DNA of 64,000 bases. It comes from Bacillota bacterium (GTDB lineage Bacteria > Bacillota > SHA-98 > Ch115 > JABLXJ01). Positions 1-11,847 of the stretch are shown in pieces. The position numbers and the translations under genes were made by a program. The notes beneath the pieces were generated by a model. That model was not told where the DNA came from. It saw only the letters and a program-made list of their open reading frames with translations, and did no database searches. The DNA lies in contig JABLXJ010000010.1 of the NCBI GenBank assembly GCA_013178125.1, positions 62,001-126,000 of the forward strand, read 5' to 3'. The stretch's first letter is position 1, and each line of letters opens with the position of its first letter.

Positions 1-453
1 ACCATTTACTTCTACGCGGCGGGCGGCCTTATTGAGATAAAGGCGCGCGTGAACTATTTCATCATTCTCCTCGGAGCGGGGAGGCCTTGTTCTCCTGAGA
101 AGAGCCTTGACGCGCTCCACAAGTTCATCTGCATCAAAGGGCTTTGTGACGTAATCATCGGTTCCAAGCTCAAAGCCTTTGATCTTATCCAACTTCTCGC
201 TTTTGGCCGTAAGGAGTATGATGGGGATATTGCTTTCGCTCCGCAGCTTCCGGCAGATATCCCAGCCCGAAATCCCGGGGAGCATAATATCCAGTATCAC
301 AAGATCGGGTTTCGCTCTTGACGCAAGGGAAAGGGCAGCTTCTCCATCTCCTACGCTCTGGACCTCAAACCCTTCCCTCCGAAGGTAGATCTCCAGCAAC
401 TCCCTTATATACGGATCATCATCGACTATCAGTATCCTGGATTGGGCTATCAC
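1..453 (-). CDS. OmpR-family response regulator (partial, C-terminus outside window)
   Basis: Two-component response regulator. Read on the minus strand from a GTG at 453 it gives a full receiver domain: acidic pair at residues 11-13 (ILIVDDDP), phosphoacceptor Asp55 in VILDIMLPG, and the conserved Lys in DDYVTKPF. After a short linker the start of a winged-helix domain (VHARLYLNKAARRVEVNG) runs into the window edge, so about 80 C-terminal residues are missing. The GTG start follows an AGGTGATAGGAT ribosome site and places the receiver at residue 6, as usual in the family. It is divergent from the V-ATPase operon. A cognate kinase would be expected just outside the window. Target genes cannot be told from the sequence. 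Confidence 0.9.
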   Translation of the reverse strand, partial: MIAQSRILIVDDDPYIRELLEIYLRREGFEVQSVGDGEAALSLASRAKPDLVILDIMLPGISGWDICRKLRSESNIPIILLTAKSEKLDKIKGFELGTDDYVTKPFDADELVERVKALLRRTRPPRSEENDEIVHARLYLNKAARRVEVNG

Positions 454-564
454 ATCCTATCACCTGAAAATAAATATAGCACCTTTTGTCGGATTTGTTA
501 ATCGCCCGATCGCCTGCCCGCCTGCGGGAAAGCCTGCTGGCCTCATAGATTCGGGAGCTCCATT

Positions 565-605
565 ATAGCCATCATAATAGCCATCATGGTCATCATGGTC
601 ATCAC
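565..605. repeat. short imperfect tandem repeats between response regulator and V-ATPase operon
   Basis: Two copies of an ATAGCCATCAT-like unit are followed by two copies of ATCATGGTC in the divergent intergenic region (454-725). No clear promoter hexamers were recognised here. The rest of the region shows no gene. Confidence 0.5.
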
Positions 606-725
606 AGATTTTTCACACTCCCAACAAATTCTCCTCACGTCCTTATCAAACATATATCATGTTTACGCTGTAGACTGAAGCGGTGGAGTTATAGTTGAGC
701 AGTTAAGCGTGCGGGGGGATATTCG

Positions 726-1055
726 ATGGCCACGACCGAAGCTTTAACCCAGGTGCTGCAGGCTGAGGAAAATGCAAAGAGGCTTCTTGAGGAGGCTTTG
801 GCGGAGGGCGAGGCCATAGTAAAGCAGGCCAGGGAGGAAGCCCGGGCTATTCTCCTGCGTGCCTCAGAGAGAGCGGATTGCGAAACCCGAAAACTTCTCG
901 ATGATGCACACCGGGAAGCGGAGGAAATGGCCCGGCGCCTGTTGGAGGAGGTATCCCAGGAGAATGCCGCTATCCGGGCCGTGGCCCGGGAGAGGCTGGA
1001 TGCCGCCGTTCATATGGTACTCGAGATGGTACTCGAGAGAGAGGGAATAGCATAA
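726..1055 (+). CDS. ntpF: V-type ATP synthase subunit G/H (peripheral stalk)
   Basis: A 109-residue protein, almost wholly charged heptad-type coiled coil (many Glu/Ala/Arg, no membrane segment). This is the form of the bacterial V/A-ATPase peripheral stalk subunit (E. hirae NtpF, Thermus subunit G), which pairs with subunit E to hold the catalytic head still against rotation. ATG follows a GGGGGGA ribosome site. It is the first gene of the operon, five bases before subunit C, and the position at the head of the operon is typical. The sequence alone is a generic coiled coil, so the call rests partly on context. Confidence 0.85.
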   Translation: MATTEALTQVLQAEENAKRLLEEALAEGEAIVKQAREEARAILLRASERADCETRKLLDDAHREAEEMARRLLEEVSQENAAIRAVARERLDAAVHMVLEMVLEREGIA

Positions 1056-1060
1056 GAGCT

Positions 1061-2137
1061 ATGCGATTTAGTATTAACGAGCTTGCGGCCCCCTGTGCTG
1101 TAGCCAGGGGGTTGATGGGAAAGCTTATCGGGCCGCAGGGTGTGGATATGCTCGCGAGAAGCGAAGACCTATCGGCTGCGTTTTCGCTTCTCGAACGAAC
1201 GGCTTACGGAGGCGTGATTGGGCGGGTCCCGAGAGTTGGAAGGGTCTTCCGTGCGGTGGAGCATGCCCTGAGGCAGAGCCTGATCGATGATGCTATCAAC
1301 ATCTGGCATTTCCTGGGGAGATCCCACCGGCATATGCTGAAACTTATTATGTCTCGCTACGAGATTACGAATATGAAGACTGTCTTCGCCGCGATTGAGG
1401 GCTGGGAAGATCCCAAGGGCCTTCGTGATTCCCTTTTCGATCTCGGGCCCCTCGGGAGGATAGGCGCTGATGACCTAGTCGAATCGGCAAGTATTACGGG
1501 CCTTGCTGAAGCCCTGCGGGGTTCGCCTTATGGCGGCGTCCTAACTAGTGCAATGGAACGCTACCGCTCTGAAGGGACGCTCTTCGGGGTGGAGGTTGCC
1601 CTTGATCTATATTACTTCCGCAGGTTGCTCCATGCCGTTAGAAAGCTTTGCGATTACGATCGCGGATCGCTCTTGAGCACCCTCGGCCCGGAAATAGACA
1701 ATAGAAACCTCCTCTGGGTGCTGCGCTACAAACTAAACTTTGCCCTCGAACCTGAGGAAATCTTTAATTATATCGCACCCGGGGGGTATGAGCTCAACGA
1801 TGAAGTGCTCTGGAATGTGGCAAAGGCAGATGGTGTACAGGATATCGCTTCTATTCTCCCGCCAGGCTACAGGGCTTTAGTGGAACGTTCCCGCCGGGGC
1901 GAGAAGCTCGATCTCGTTCGACTCGATGTTCTTTTGAGGCGGCGCCTGTGGCGGAGGGCTCGGGCGGCGATAACGCGGTACCCATTCTCCTTGGGTATGA
2001 TTTTGGGATACCTTGTGATTAAGCGCCTTGAGCTGGATGAGATCATCACCGTGCTGGAAGGTAAGCGCTATGGTATGACAGATGACGAGATGGTTCCCTT
2101 TCTTATTCACCGTGAGATGGCGGAGGGCTCTGAGTAG
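1061..2137 (+). CDS. ntpC: V-type ATP synthase subunit C (AC39/subunit d family)
   Basis: A 358-residue soluble protein of the AC39/VMA6 family. It forms the funnel-shaped socket that couples the central rotor shaft (D/F) to the membrane c-ring. The family pattern is visible: repeated helical motifs with acidic and aromatic residues (LDLYYFRRLL near residue 185, then RNLLWVLRYKLNF near 225), and a length close to the usual 330-360. It starts five bases after ntpF and its stop is one base before the chosen ATG of ntpI, so the three are probably translationally coupled. Confidence 0.9.
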   Translation: MRFSINELAAPCAVARGLMGKLIGPQGVDMLARSEDLSAAFSLLERTAYGGVIGRVPRVGRVFRAVEHALRQSLIDDAINIWHFLGRSHRHMLKLIMSRYEITNMKTVFAAIEGWEDPKGLRDSLFDLGPLGRIGADDLVESASITGLAEALRGSPYGGVLTSAMERYRSEGTLFGVEVALDLYYFRRLLHAVRKLCDYDRGSLLSTLGPEIDNRNLLWVLRYKLNFALEPEEIFNYIAPGGYELNDEVLWNVAKADGVQDIASILPPGYRALVERSRRGEKLDLVRLDVLLRRRLWRRARAAITRYPFSLGMILGYLVIKRLELDEIITVLEGKRYGMTDDEMVPFLIHREMAEGSE

Positions 2138-2138
2138 C

Positions 2139-4678
<2,540 letters not shown>

Positions 4679-4693
4679 GGGGAACCACGTATT

Positions 4694-4993
4694 ATGAGGA
4701 TTATTGTGATAGGCGATAGGGATACCGTCACGGGTTTTCGCCTCGCCGGGGTCGAGGGGCGGCATGTGAATACTATTGAAGAGGCTGACTCTGCCATGGA
4801 TGAAGCCCTGCGAGCTCCGGACACGGGCGTTATCCTCATTACGAAACAATGGGCCGCGAAGATGCGGGAGCGGATAGAATCCAGCCATAAGAAGCTTATG
4901 CCGGTTATAATGGAGATACCTGACAGGCATGGCCCTATCAATGACAATGACGAGGACCTCTCATGTAAGGTACGCAGGATTCTTGGGATTTGA
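4694..4993 (+). CDS. ntpG: V-type ATP synthase subunit F (central stalk)
   Basis: A 99-residue protein of the V/A-ATPase F family: N-terminal Rossmann-like strand (IIVIGDRDTVTGFRLAGV), then GVILITKQWAAKMRERI, and the PVIMEIP strand, all in the expected order and length. It binds subunit D in the central rotor shaft and may adopt extended and retracted forms that inhibit idle ATP hydrolysis in relatives. It sits 15 bases after ntpK and 12 before ntpE. The gene is ntpG in E. hirae naming and atpF in Thermus naming. Confidence 0.9.
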   Translation: MRIIVIGDRDTVTGFRLAGVEGRHVNTIEEADSAMDEALRAPDTGVILITKQWAAKMRERIESSHKKLMPVIMEIPDRHGPINDNDEDLSCKVRRILGI

Positions 4994-5005
4994 GGATGAT
5001 GCAAA

Positions 5006-5668
5006 ATGCTGTTAGTCGATGCCATATATGAAGAGGCACGTAAGCAGGCACAGGCAAAGATCGAAGATGCCCTGAGAGAAAAGGAAGCGATTCTCGAAAA
5101 GGCAAGACGGGAGGCCGAAGCCCTATACCAAGACAGGCTGAAGGCTGCCTCGGAGAAGGCAAAGGCTGTCAGGACGCAGATATTGTCCGCGGCGGAACTT
5201 AGAAGCCATAGAGAGTCGCTGATATTCAAGGAAGGGCTTATTAATGAAGTGTTCGACAAGGTGCGGGGAAAGCTTGAGGGCATGACACAGCAGGATGTCT
5301 ATCCCGACGTCCTGAAACGCCTCATCCTGGAGGCCGCGACTGGGATTTCAGGCAGGAGATTGACAATCTACATGCGAGAGAGCGACCTCACCATGATCAC
5401 AGGTGATTTTTTACAGAGGATAATTCGCGAGCTTGAGGAGGCAGGTCGCCCGGGGGTATCCCTTTCCATCCAGGTGTGCGATAGGCCGATCTCGGGTGGG
5501 TGCATCGTGGCAAGCGAGGAGGGTCACATGATCTTTGATAACTCCTTTGAACGCAGGCTTGAACGCGACCTGCCCGTGCTCAGGTTCAGGGTGGCCCAGA
5601 TGCTGTTTGGTGACGCCGGGACGGGCGCTGAGGCGGGCGTTGGGACGGGCGTTCAAGATATGGGGTGA
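5006..5668 (+). CDS. ntpE: V-type ATP synthase subunit E (peripheral stalk)
   Basis: A 220-residue protein with a long N-terminal coiled coil (residues ~1-85, alternating Ala/Glu/Lys/Arg) and a globular C-terminal half with GGCIVASEEGHMIFDNSFERRLERD split over residues ~170-200. This is the hallmark of subunit E, which with the G/H subunit forms the outer stalk touching the A/B head. The ATG is preceded by GAGGATGATGC. The stop overlaps the GTG start of ntpA (GTGA). The C-terminal ~15 residues are a Gly/Ala/Val low-complexity tail, repeated as GTGAEAGVGTGV. Confidence 0.9.
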   Translation: MLLVDAIYEEARKQAQAKIEDALREKEAILEKARREAEALYQDRLKAASEKAKAVRTQILSAAELRSHRESLIFKEGLINEVFDKVRGKLEGMTQQDVYPDVLKRLILEAATGISGRRLTIYMRESDLTMITGDFLQRIIRELEEAGRPGVSLSIQVCDRPISGGCIVASEEGHMIFDNSFERRLERDLPVLRFRVAQMLFGDAGTGAEAGVGTGVQDMG

Positions 5669-7470
5669 AAGCATTGGCGCTGGATAACTTGAAGGTGATA
5701 GGGACGATAAGCAGGGTGAGCGGTCCTATTGTTGCCGCGAAGGGTGTGACGGACGCGCGGATGCTCGAGCTCGTCCGGGTGGGACCGCAGCGCCTTATGG
5801 GAGAGATCATACGCCTGGAAGGGAACACCGCCATCATCCAGGTTTATGAGAATACAGAAGGCCTTAGGCCAGGGCTCGAGATTTTCGGGACAGGAGAGTT
5901 GCTCTCGGTCGAGCTTGGTCCTGGGCTAGTAGGGCAGATCTTTGACGGCGTCGAGCGGCCCCTCCAGCTCATCCGCGGGCAATATGGCGCATTTGTGACG
6001 CGAGGGATTGACGTTCCCTCGCTGCCCCCGGAGAAGAAATGGCCCGTTGCCATCTTAGTCAGGGAGGGGGATGAGGTATCCGGGGGGACTGTAATAGCAA
6101 CCGTTCAGGAGACTTCTTCTATTGAGCATCGCATTATGATACCCCCGGGAGTGGCTGGCCGGGTGATATTTGCTACGGGTGACGGTGAGTACCCTATAAA
6201 TGATTCAATCGTAAGGGTTGACACCGGTTCAACCAGGGTTGACATCTCTCTTATGACTCGCTGGCCGGTTCGTAAGAAGCGCCCATACCTCGAAAGGCGT
6301 AATCCCGCCAACCCCCTTCTAACCGGCCAGCGGGTCATAGATAGTTTCTTTCCGCTTGCGAAGGGCGGGGTTGCCGCAATCCCCGGAGGGTTCGGGACTG
6401 GAAAGACTAGCATGCAGCACCAGCTGGCGAAGTGGTCTGACGCAGACCTCATTATTTATATCGGCTGTGGGGAACGGGGCAATGAAATGACGGAGGTGCT
6501 TACAGACTTCCCCAGGCTCATCGATCCCCGGACCGGCAAATCCCTGATGGAGCGGACCATACTGATCGCAAATACGTCAAACATGCCTGTAGCCGCCCGA
6601 GAGGCAAGTATATATACGGGTATAACGATTGCGGAATACTTCAGGGATATGGGCTACCACGTAGCTGTCATGGCGGATTCCACATCAAGGTGGGCCGAGG
6701 CATTGCGCGAGATCTCGGGAAGGCTCGAGGAGATGCCTGCTGAGGAGGGTTTTCCATCTTATCTCGCTTCGCGCCTTGCCGAGTTCTATGAGCGCGGGGG
6801 GCTCGTTACGACCCTTTCGGGTAGGGCCGGCTCTGTAAGCATCATAGGGGCGGTCTCGCCGCCGGGAGGGGACTTCTCTGAGCCGGTAACCCAGCACACG
6901 AAGAGGTTTGTAAGATGTTTCTGGGCCCTCGACAAGGAGCTGGCCAATGCTCGTCATTACCCGGCGATCAACTGGTTAGAGAGTTATAGCGAATACCTGG
7001 ATGAACTCGTGTGGGACCACGACCAGGGCACTACTACAGGGGACGGGGGCTCGTCCTGGCGCAAGCGACGCGACCAGGCCATGCGGCTACTCCAGGACGA
7101 AGACAGGCTCCAGCAAATCGCCCGTCTTGTAGGCCCGGATGCACTTCCCGATGATCAGAGGCTCGTTTTGAGGGTGGCCCTCATGCTCAAAGAGGGGTTC
7201 CTCCAGCAAAACGCCCTCGATGATGTGGATAGCTTCTGCTCGAGGGAGAGGCAGGCCAGGATGCTTGATATCATACTCCATTTCTATGAGAGGGCACGCG
7301 AACTCCTGGGGGATGGCATTCCCCTCATCAAGATAACGGAATTTCGCACAATTCCCAGGATTATGCGGATGAAATCTGAAATTGGAAATGACCAGTTGGA
7401 GAAGATTGATGAGCTGCAAAAGGAAATGGATGGGGAGTTTGACAACCTCCTGGAGGAATACCGGCAGTAG
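5665..7470 (+). CDS. ntpA: V-type ATP synthase catalytic subunit A
   Basis: Catalytic nucleotide-binding subunit of the A3B3 head. The P-loop is GGFGTGKT at about residues 241-248. The family-specific insert (non-homologous region) lies at ~115-200. The active-site signature GCGERGNEMTEVL follows, then [20 protein letters not shown]. At 601 residues it is full length (usual 575-600). GTG at 5665 overlaps the ntpE stop; no other start fits the beginning of the beta-barrel (VIGTISRVSGPIV). It works with ntpB to exchange ATP energy for ion movement through I/K. Confidence 0.96.
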   Translation: MKALALDNLKVIGTISRVSGPIVAAKGVTDARMLELVRVGPQRLMGEIIRLEGNTAIIQVYENTEGLRPGLEIFGTGELLSVELGPGLVGQIFDGVERPLQLIRGQYGAFVTRGIDVPSLPPEKKWPVAILVREGDEVSGGTVIATVQETSSIEHRIMIPPGVAGRVIFATGDGEYPINDSIVRVDTGSTRVDISLMTRWPVRKKRPYLERRNPANPLLTGQRVIDSFFPLAKGGVAAIPGGFGTGKTSMQHQLAKWSDADLIIYIGCGERGNEMTEVLTDFPRLIDPRTGKSLMERTILIANTSNMPVAAREASIYTGITIAEYFRDMGYHVAVMADSTSRWAEALREISGRLEEMPAEEGFPSYLASRLAEFYERGGLVTTLSGRAGSVSIIGAVSPPGGDFSEPVTQHTKRFVRCFWALDKELANARHYPAINWLESYSEYLDELVWDHDQGTTTGDGGSSWRKRRDQAMRLLQDEDRLQQIARLVGPDALPDDQRLVLRVALMLKEGFLQQNALDDVDSFCSRERQARMLDIILHFYERARELLGDGIPLIKITEFRTIPRIMRMKSEIGNDQLEKIDELQKEMDGEFDNLLEEYRQ

Positions 7471-7510
7471 CGGCGCAGGATTTAACAGTGAAATAGGCTG
7501 GTGATCCATT

Positions 7511-8902
7511 GTGGTAGAAGAGATGATAGGAGAGAGGGAATATCTTGGGGTTTCCAAGCTCTTCGGCCCGATCCTGGTTGTGGAGAGGGTTCTGGGCGTG
7601 GGGCAGGACGAGATGGTAGAGATTATAGAGCCTGGCGGGGAAAACCGGCTCGGCAGGGTCCTCGAGGTGATGGAGAAGGCCGCCGTTGTGCAGGTATTTG
7701 AGGGGACATCCGGCCTCATTCCCGGGAATACGCGCGTCAGGTTCACGGGCTATCCGCTCCGCATACCTGTCTCAAGAGATATGCTTGGAAGGGTATTTGA
7801 TTATCTGGCGCGGCCCCTCGACGGCGGGCCTCCTCCGATTGCCCGGGACTTGCGCGATGTAGATGGGTCGGCCATCAATCCCACAGCCCGTGAATACCCC
7901 CGTGACTATATCCAGACCGGGATTTCCGCTATCGACGGCATGAATACCCTGGTAAGGGGCCAGAAGCTTCCGGTATTCTCTGGGTCAGGACTACCTCATG
8001 ATGCACTTGTGGCTCAGATTACGCGGCAGGCCAGGGTTAAGGATGAAAGCGGGGAATTTGCCATCGTATTTGCGGCGATGGGCGTCAAGCATGATACCGC
8101 GGAGTTTTTCCGGAGAAGCCTCGAAGAGAGCGGCGCCCTGCGAAACACTGCGATGTTTTTAAACCTCGCGGATGATCCCCCGATCGAGCGCCTAGTAACG
8201 CCCAGATCGGCTCTTACCCTGGCGGAATTTCTTGCATTTGAGGAAGGTATGCATGTGCTCGTAGTCCTAACGGACATGACAAATTACGCCGAGGCTCTGA
8301 GGGAAATATCCAGCGTGCGCGGCGAGCTTCCGAGCAGGAAGGGCTATCCCGGCTATCTTTACAGCGATCTTGCATCAATATATGAGCGGGCCGGGAGGAT
8401 CGCCGGCAGGCCGGGCTCCATCACGCAGCTCCCGGTTTTGACCATGCCTAACGATGACATTAACCACCCTGTGCCGGATCTGACAGGGTATATAACAGAA
8501 GGGCAGATTGTATTGGGGCGTGAACTTCACAATAAGGGGATATATCCTCCGATAGATGTGTTGCCATCCCTTTCTCGTTTGATGAAGGATGGGATAGGGG
8601 AGGGGCTCACGAGGGAGGATCATCCAAATGTGGCAAGTCAACTCTATGCGGCTTATTCTCATGTAAAGTCCACACGGGCGCTAGCTTCAGTAATAGGAGA
8701 AGAAGAGCTATCAGAGGTTGACCGGGCCTACCTCAAATTCGGGGAGGACTTTGAGAGGAGATTCCTTGGGCAGGGTCATGATGAGAATCGCGAGATGGAG
8801 GCGACCTTAAGTCTTGCGTGGGAGATGCTCAGTGAGCTACCCCGGGAGGAACTACACCGTGTAAGCAAGGAGCAGATCACGAGATACCTCGGGGACTCCT
8901 GA
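7511..8902 (+). CDS. ntpB: V-type ATP synthase subunit B (regulatory nucleotide-binding)
   Basis: Non-catalytic partner of subunit A in the head ring. It has the ATPase fold without a canonical P-loop: the equivalent stretch is [15 protein letters not shown], as in all V/A-type B subunits. Other marks are [19 protein letters not shown] and the C-terminal helical domain. At 463 residues it has the standard length. GTG 7511 is the start, 40 bases after ntpA, with a GGCTGGTGAT sequence upstream that is only a fair ribosome site. Confidence 0.96.
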   Translation: MVEEMIGEREYLGVSKLFGPILVVERVLGVGQDEMVEIIEPGGENRLGRVLEVMEKAAVVQVFEGTSGLIPGNTRVRFTGYPLRIPVSRDMLGRVFDYLARPLDGGPPPIARDLRDVDGSAINPTAREYPRDYIQTGISAIDGMNTLVRGQKLPVFSGSGLPHDALVAQITRQARVKDESGEFAIVFAAMGVKHDTAEFFRRSLEESGALRNTAMFLNLADDPPIERLVTPRSALTLAEFLAFEEGMHVLVVLTDMTNYAEALREISSVRGELPSRKGYPGYLYSDLASIYERAGRIAGRPGSITQLPVLTMPNDDINHPVPDLTGYITEGQIVLGRELHNKGIYPPIDVLPSLSRLMKDGIGEGLTREDHPNVASQLYAAYSHVKSTRALASVIGEEELSEVDRAYLKFGEDFERRFLGQGHDENREMEATLSLAWEMLSELPREELHRVSKEQITRYLGDS

Positions 8903-8930
8903 TGCTTTTTATGGGGTAAGGTGAAATAAG

Positions 8931-9584
8931 GTGGCAAAGCTGCATGTCCCCCCTACAAGGAGCAATCTTTTGAAGATCAAGAGGGAGCTTGATCTCGTAT
9001 CCCAGGGACACGAACTCCTCAAGCAGAAAAGGGATGTGCTTCTTATGGAGGTAATGCGCCTTCTAGAGGACGCCTCTGCAATCCAGAAAGAAGCGCGGGA
9101 GAAGCTCGAGACGGCTTTTTCTGCCCTTAGGCGGGCAAATCTTACCATGGGCACGGAGGCCGTGAGGCGAACATCTCTTACCGTCAGGAGGGCCGTCTCC
9201 GTAACAGTCAGGCAACGGAGTATTATGGGCGTGGCCGTTCCCGAGCTAGATTATACTGACAACGAGAGGCCCCTGGACTATAGTTTTCTCGGAACATCTG
9301 CCGGGCTTGATGAGAGCCGGCTCGCCTTCAAGGAGGCGCTCAGAACGGTTATAGAAATGACGGAGACAGTAACCTCGGTGATGCGTCTTGCCAGGGAGGT
9401 TGCGCACCTCGAGAAGAGGATAAATGCTCTTGAAAACGTATTTATCCCCCAGTATGAAGAGACTCTAGCGTTTATCCGTGAAACTCTTGAGGAACGAGAA
9501 CGGGAGGAACTCTACGCTATGAAGCTCGCGAAGACCAGGGGAGAGAGTAGAAAGGAAGGGGCTCAGGATGCGCTCGCTATTTGA
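8931..9584 (+). CDS. ntpD: V-type ATP synthase subunit D (central rotor shaft)
   Basis: Rotor shaft subunit that transmits torque between head and c-ring. The N-terminus PPTRSNLLKIKRELDLVSQG and the following LLKQKRDVLL match the family signature. The ends are long helices that pair as an antiparallel coiled coil, and the middle (VAVPELDYTD) is the globular head. 217 residues is normal. The GTG start has AAGGTGAAATAAG just before it. The 3' end overlaps the next gene by 17 bases, so the stress protein downstream is part of the same transcript. Confidence 0.95.
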   Translation: MAKLHVPPTRSNLLKIKRELDLVSQGHELLKQKRDVLLMEVMRLLEDASAIQKEAREKLETAFSALRRANLTMGTEAVRRTSLTVRRAVSVTVRQRSIMGVAVPELDYTDNERPLDYSFLGTSAGLDESRLAFKEALRTVIEMTETVTSVMRLAREVAHLEKRINALENVFIPQYEETLAFIRETLEEREREELYAMKLAKTRGESRKEGAQDALAI

Positions 9585-10038
9585 TGTTGTAGTTGTTCCT
9601 GTGGACGGTTCCGGTTCATCCTTTCATGCCCTGGAGGTGGCGGCCTGGTCCACAAGAAAATTCGGGGGCGGCGAGATAATTGCAGTAAGCGTGATAGATG
9701 AGGATGTGGTGCGGCAGCTATCACGCCTTGAAACCCCTGGTATGAGGGACGTGGAAAAGAAGCTCGAAGCTGACGGCATGAGAAACTTAGCCCTTGCCGA
9801 GAAGGTATGTTCTAGCGGAGGCGTAGGGATTAAGAAGGTTATCCGGAGGGGTATACCCTATCTCGAGATAGTTGAGGAAGCGAGGGAGAGGGATGCTACC
9901 ATGATCATCATAGGCCGGGTTGGAAGGCGCGGGCCACGAAGGATCCGTATCGGAAGCGTGACCGAACGCGTGATAGAGTATGCCTCTTGTCCTGTAATGG
10001 TGATCGCGGGGACGGGGGATAATACGGGGGAGAGGTAA
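9568..10038 (+). CDS. Universal stress protein, UspA family, ATP-binding type
   Basis: A 156-residue single Usp domain. It starts with the beta-strand VVVPVDGSGSSFHALEVA. Near the C-terminus it has the ATP-binding pattern G-2x-G-9x-G-S (GRVGRRGPRRIRIGS), followed by the last strand CPVMVIAG. It begins inside the end of ntpD (17-base overlap), so expression is coupled to the ATPase. A role in sensing ATP state beside the V-ATPase is an inference from position; Usp proteins have many roles and no target is visible. It is the last gene of this operon; 188 bases without a clear hairpin terminator follow. Confidence 0.93.
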   Translation: MRSLFDVVVVPVDGSGSSFHALEVAAWSTRKFGGGEIIAVSVIDEDVVRQLSRLETPGMRDVEKKLEADGMRNLALAEKVCSSGGVGIKKVIRRGIPYLEIVEEARERDATMIIIGRVGRRGPRRIRIGSVTERVIEYASCPVMVIAGTGDNTGER

Positions 10039-10226
10039 GAGGTTGAGCGGTTGAGCGATGGGGGGGGGTGACTAAAAATCAATCTTACGGATGAAGGATT
10101 ATGCCATATGATGGGCGAATATGATAGGCGGATTTGCAATCTTTAAACAAGTTCATCGCGATTATTAGATTATTAGGGATATATCTGCAGGGAGATGCCG
10201 GGGAGGTTTGGAGGGCTCATTAATAC

Positions 10227-11375
10227 ATGGTAGTAATTATTGCACCTGATTCATTCAAGGGGAGCATGTCGGCTCTTGAGGCCTGCCTGGCCATCGAGGA
10301 AGGCATAAAGAAGGCAATGCCGGACGCTACGGTGATCAAGGTCCCGATGGCGGATGGGGGCGAGGGGACGGTCCAGTCGCTCGTGGATGCCACGGGGGGC
10401 GAGGTCATAGGGGCGGATGTCACGGGGCCTCTGGGCGAGCGCACGCGGGCATTCTGGGGGCTGATGGGTGATGGGGAGACAGCCGTGATCGAGATGGCGG
10501 CAGCGTCGGGCCTCCCCCTTGTGCCACCGGATAAGCGGAATCCCCTAATCACCACGACCTATGGGACGGGCGAGTTGATTCAGGCCGCCTTGGATCGCGG
10601 GTGCAGGCGGGTAATCATAGGCATTGGCGGGAGCGCTACAAACGATGGGGGAGCTGGGATGGCCCAGGCGCTCGGAGCGCGCCTCCTCGATGCAGAGGGG
10701 CGACCTATCGGTTTTGGCGGGCGCGAGCTCGCACGGATCGAGCGAATTGATATCTCGGGGATGGACCAGCGTGTGCGGGATGGTGGGGTCGAGGTAGTCG
10801 TAGCGTGCGACGTTGATAACCCGCTGATAGGGCCGAGGGGTGCCTCCGCCGTTTACGGCCCCCAGAAGGGCGCGACCCCCGAGATGGTGGAGGAACTCGA
10901 TAAGGCCCTTGCTCATTATGCAAGGGTCATTGAGAGGGATCTCGGAAAGCGGGTTGCGGAGCTCCCGGGAGCTGGCGCTGCAGGCGGGCTGGGGGCCGGG
11001 CTGGTTGCCTTTCTTGGAGCCGCGCTCAGGCCCGGGGTGAATATTGTCGTTGATGCGGTAAGGTTGGAGGAGCATATGAGGCGCGCGGATGTCGTTATAA
11101 CGGGCGAGGGACGCATGGATTTCCAGAGCGTTTATGGCAAGACGCCCATAGGGGTCGCTGCTGTCGCCAGGCGCTATGGCGTCCCCGTGATCGCCATCGC
11201 AGGCGGCCTGGGAGACGACTTTGAAGCGGTCTATGACCATGGGATCGATGCAGCCTTAAGCATGGTAAGCGGGCCCATCAGCCTGGATGAGGCCATGGCC
11301 AATGGGCGCGATCTCATAAGGGACGCAGCTTTTGCGGTGGCGAAAATCCTGCGAATCGGGCAGAATATTAAATAA
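10227..11375 (+). CDS. Glycerate 2-kinase (GlxK/GarK family)
   Basis: Phosphorylates D-glycerate, feeding it to lower glycolysis. The family N-terminus (VIIAPDSFKGSMSALEAC) is followed by PMADGGEGT, the GIGGSATNDGGAGMAQALGA loop, and VITGEGRMDFQSVYGKTPIGV near residue 290. All are diagnostic of the glycerate kinase type 1 fold. 382 residues is the usual length. ATG 10227 has only a modest GGGAGG-like site some 25 bases upstream. The gene stands alone between the V-ATPase operon and a minus-strand hypothetical gene. It might serve glyoxylate or sugar-acid breakdown; no partner gene is adjacent. Confidence 0.94.
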   Translation: MVVIIAPDSFKGSMSALEACLAIEEGIKKAMPDATVIKVPMADGGEGTVQSLVDATGGEVIGADVTGPLGERTRAFWGLMGDGETAVIEMAAASGLPLVPPDKRNPLITTTYGTGELIQAALDRGCRRVIIGIGGSATNDGGAGMAQALGARLLDAEGRPIGFGGRELARIERIDISGMDQRVRDGGVEVVVACDVDNPLIGPRGASAVYGPQKGATPEMVEELDKALAHYARVIERDLGKRVAELPGAGAAGGLGAGLVAFLGAALRPGVNIVVDAVRLEEHMRRADVVITGEGRMDFQSVYGKTPIGVAAVARRYGVPVIAIAGGLGDDFEAVYDHGIDAALSMVSGPISLDEAMANGRDLIRDAAFAVAKILRIGQNIK

Positions 11376-11400
11376 GGGATGCGGGCGGGATGCCAGGCGA

Positions 11401-11847
11401 TTATGGGTGCTGTTGGCAGCGGTGATTGTGAGTGCCGCCGGCAGCGATCTCTCGGTAGATACCCGACTTCCAGTACCATGGTGCTCTGGGGTCTGCGAGT
11501 TTCCTTTGCGGGATTTTGAGTTTATAGAGTTCAATTTCGCTCTCGAGCCACCAGTGGTACTCAAAGCGTTTTTCTACAAGGGAAATTATTTTACGATGCC
11601 GGTAGATGTGGAAGGCGCCTTTATCAGTAATGACATGGTAGTGTTTGTTGCCCCAATCATCCGTCCATTCCTTGAGGATGTGTAGTATTGAATAGGGGTC
11701 GTTCCTCCACCAAAAGGACGAAGGTCTGGGGTCGCCATCGGTGAAGCCCACACTTACCCGTTCATGGAATGTGTGGATCACGCGTCGCATCCCTTTGCGA
11801 AGTTGTCTCGGCGAGGCGGGGGTTTTCTTCTTTAACTGTTTGCCCAT
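11401..11847 (-). CDS. Hypothetical Trp/Tyr-rich protein, possibly DUF6504-like
   Basis: A 148-residue basic protein. The centre has a beta-rich pattern with many aromatic residues (PSSFWWRNDPYSILHIL, KEWTDDWGNKHYHVIT, KGAFHIYRHR, RFEYHWWLESEIEL). This resembles small DUF6504-type domains found as single genes in Gram-positive bacteria and actinobacteria, where the domain is also fused to DNA polymerase/repair genes; the match is by eye and weak. ATG 11847 is used because AAGGGA lies nine bases upstream (TTG 11856 is an upstream alternative). It is on the opposite strand from its neighbours, which face the same way as each other, so it is a lone insertion in the gene order. Confidence 0.55.
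   Translation of the reverse strand: MGKQLKKKTPASPRQLRKGMRRVIHTFHERVSVGFTDGDPRPSSFWWRNDPYSILHILKEWTDDWGNKHYHVITDKGAFHIYRHRKIISLVEKRFEYHWWLESEIELYKLKIPQRKLADPRAPWYWKSGIYREIAAGGTHNHRCQQHP

Noticed and set aside
2082-2138. N-terminal extension of subunit I into ntpC
   Set aside because: The 19 added residues are basic/aromatic and unlike the family; ATG 2139 has a ribosome site and abuts the ntpC stop.
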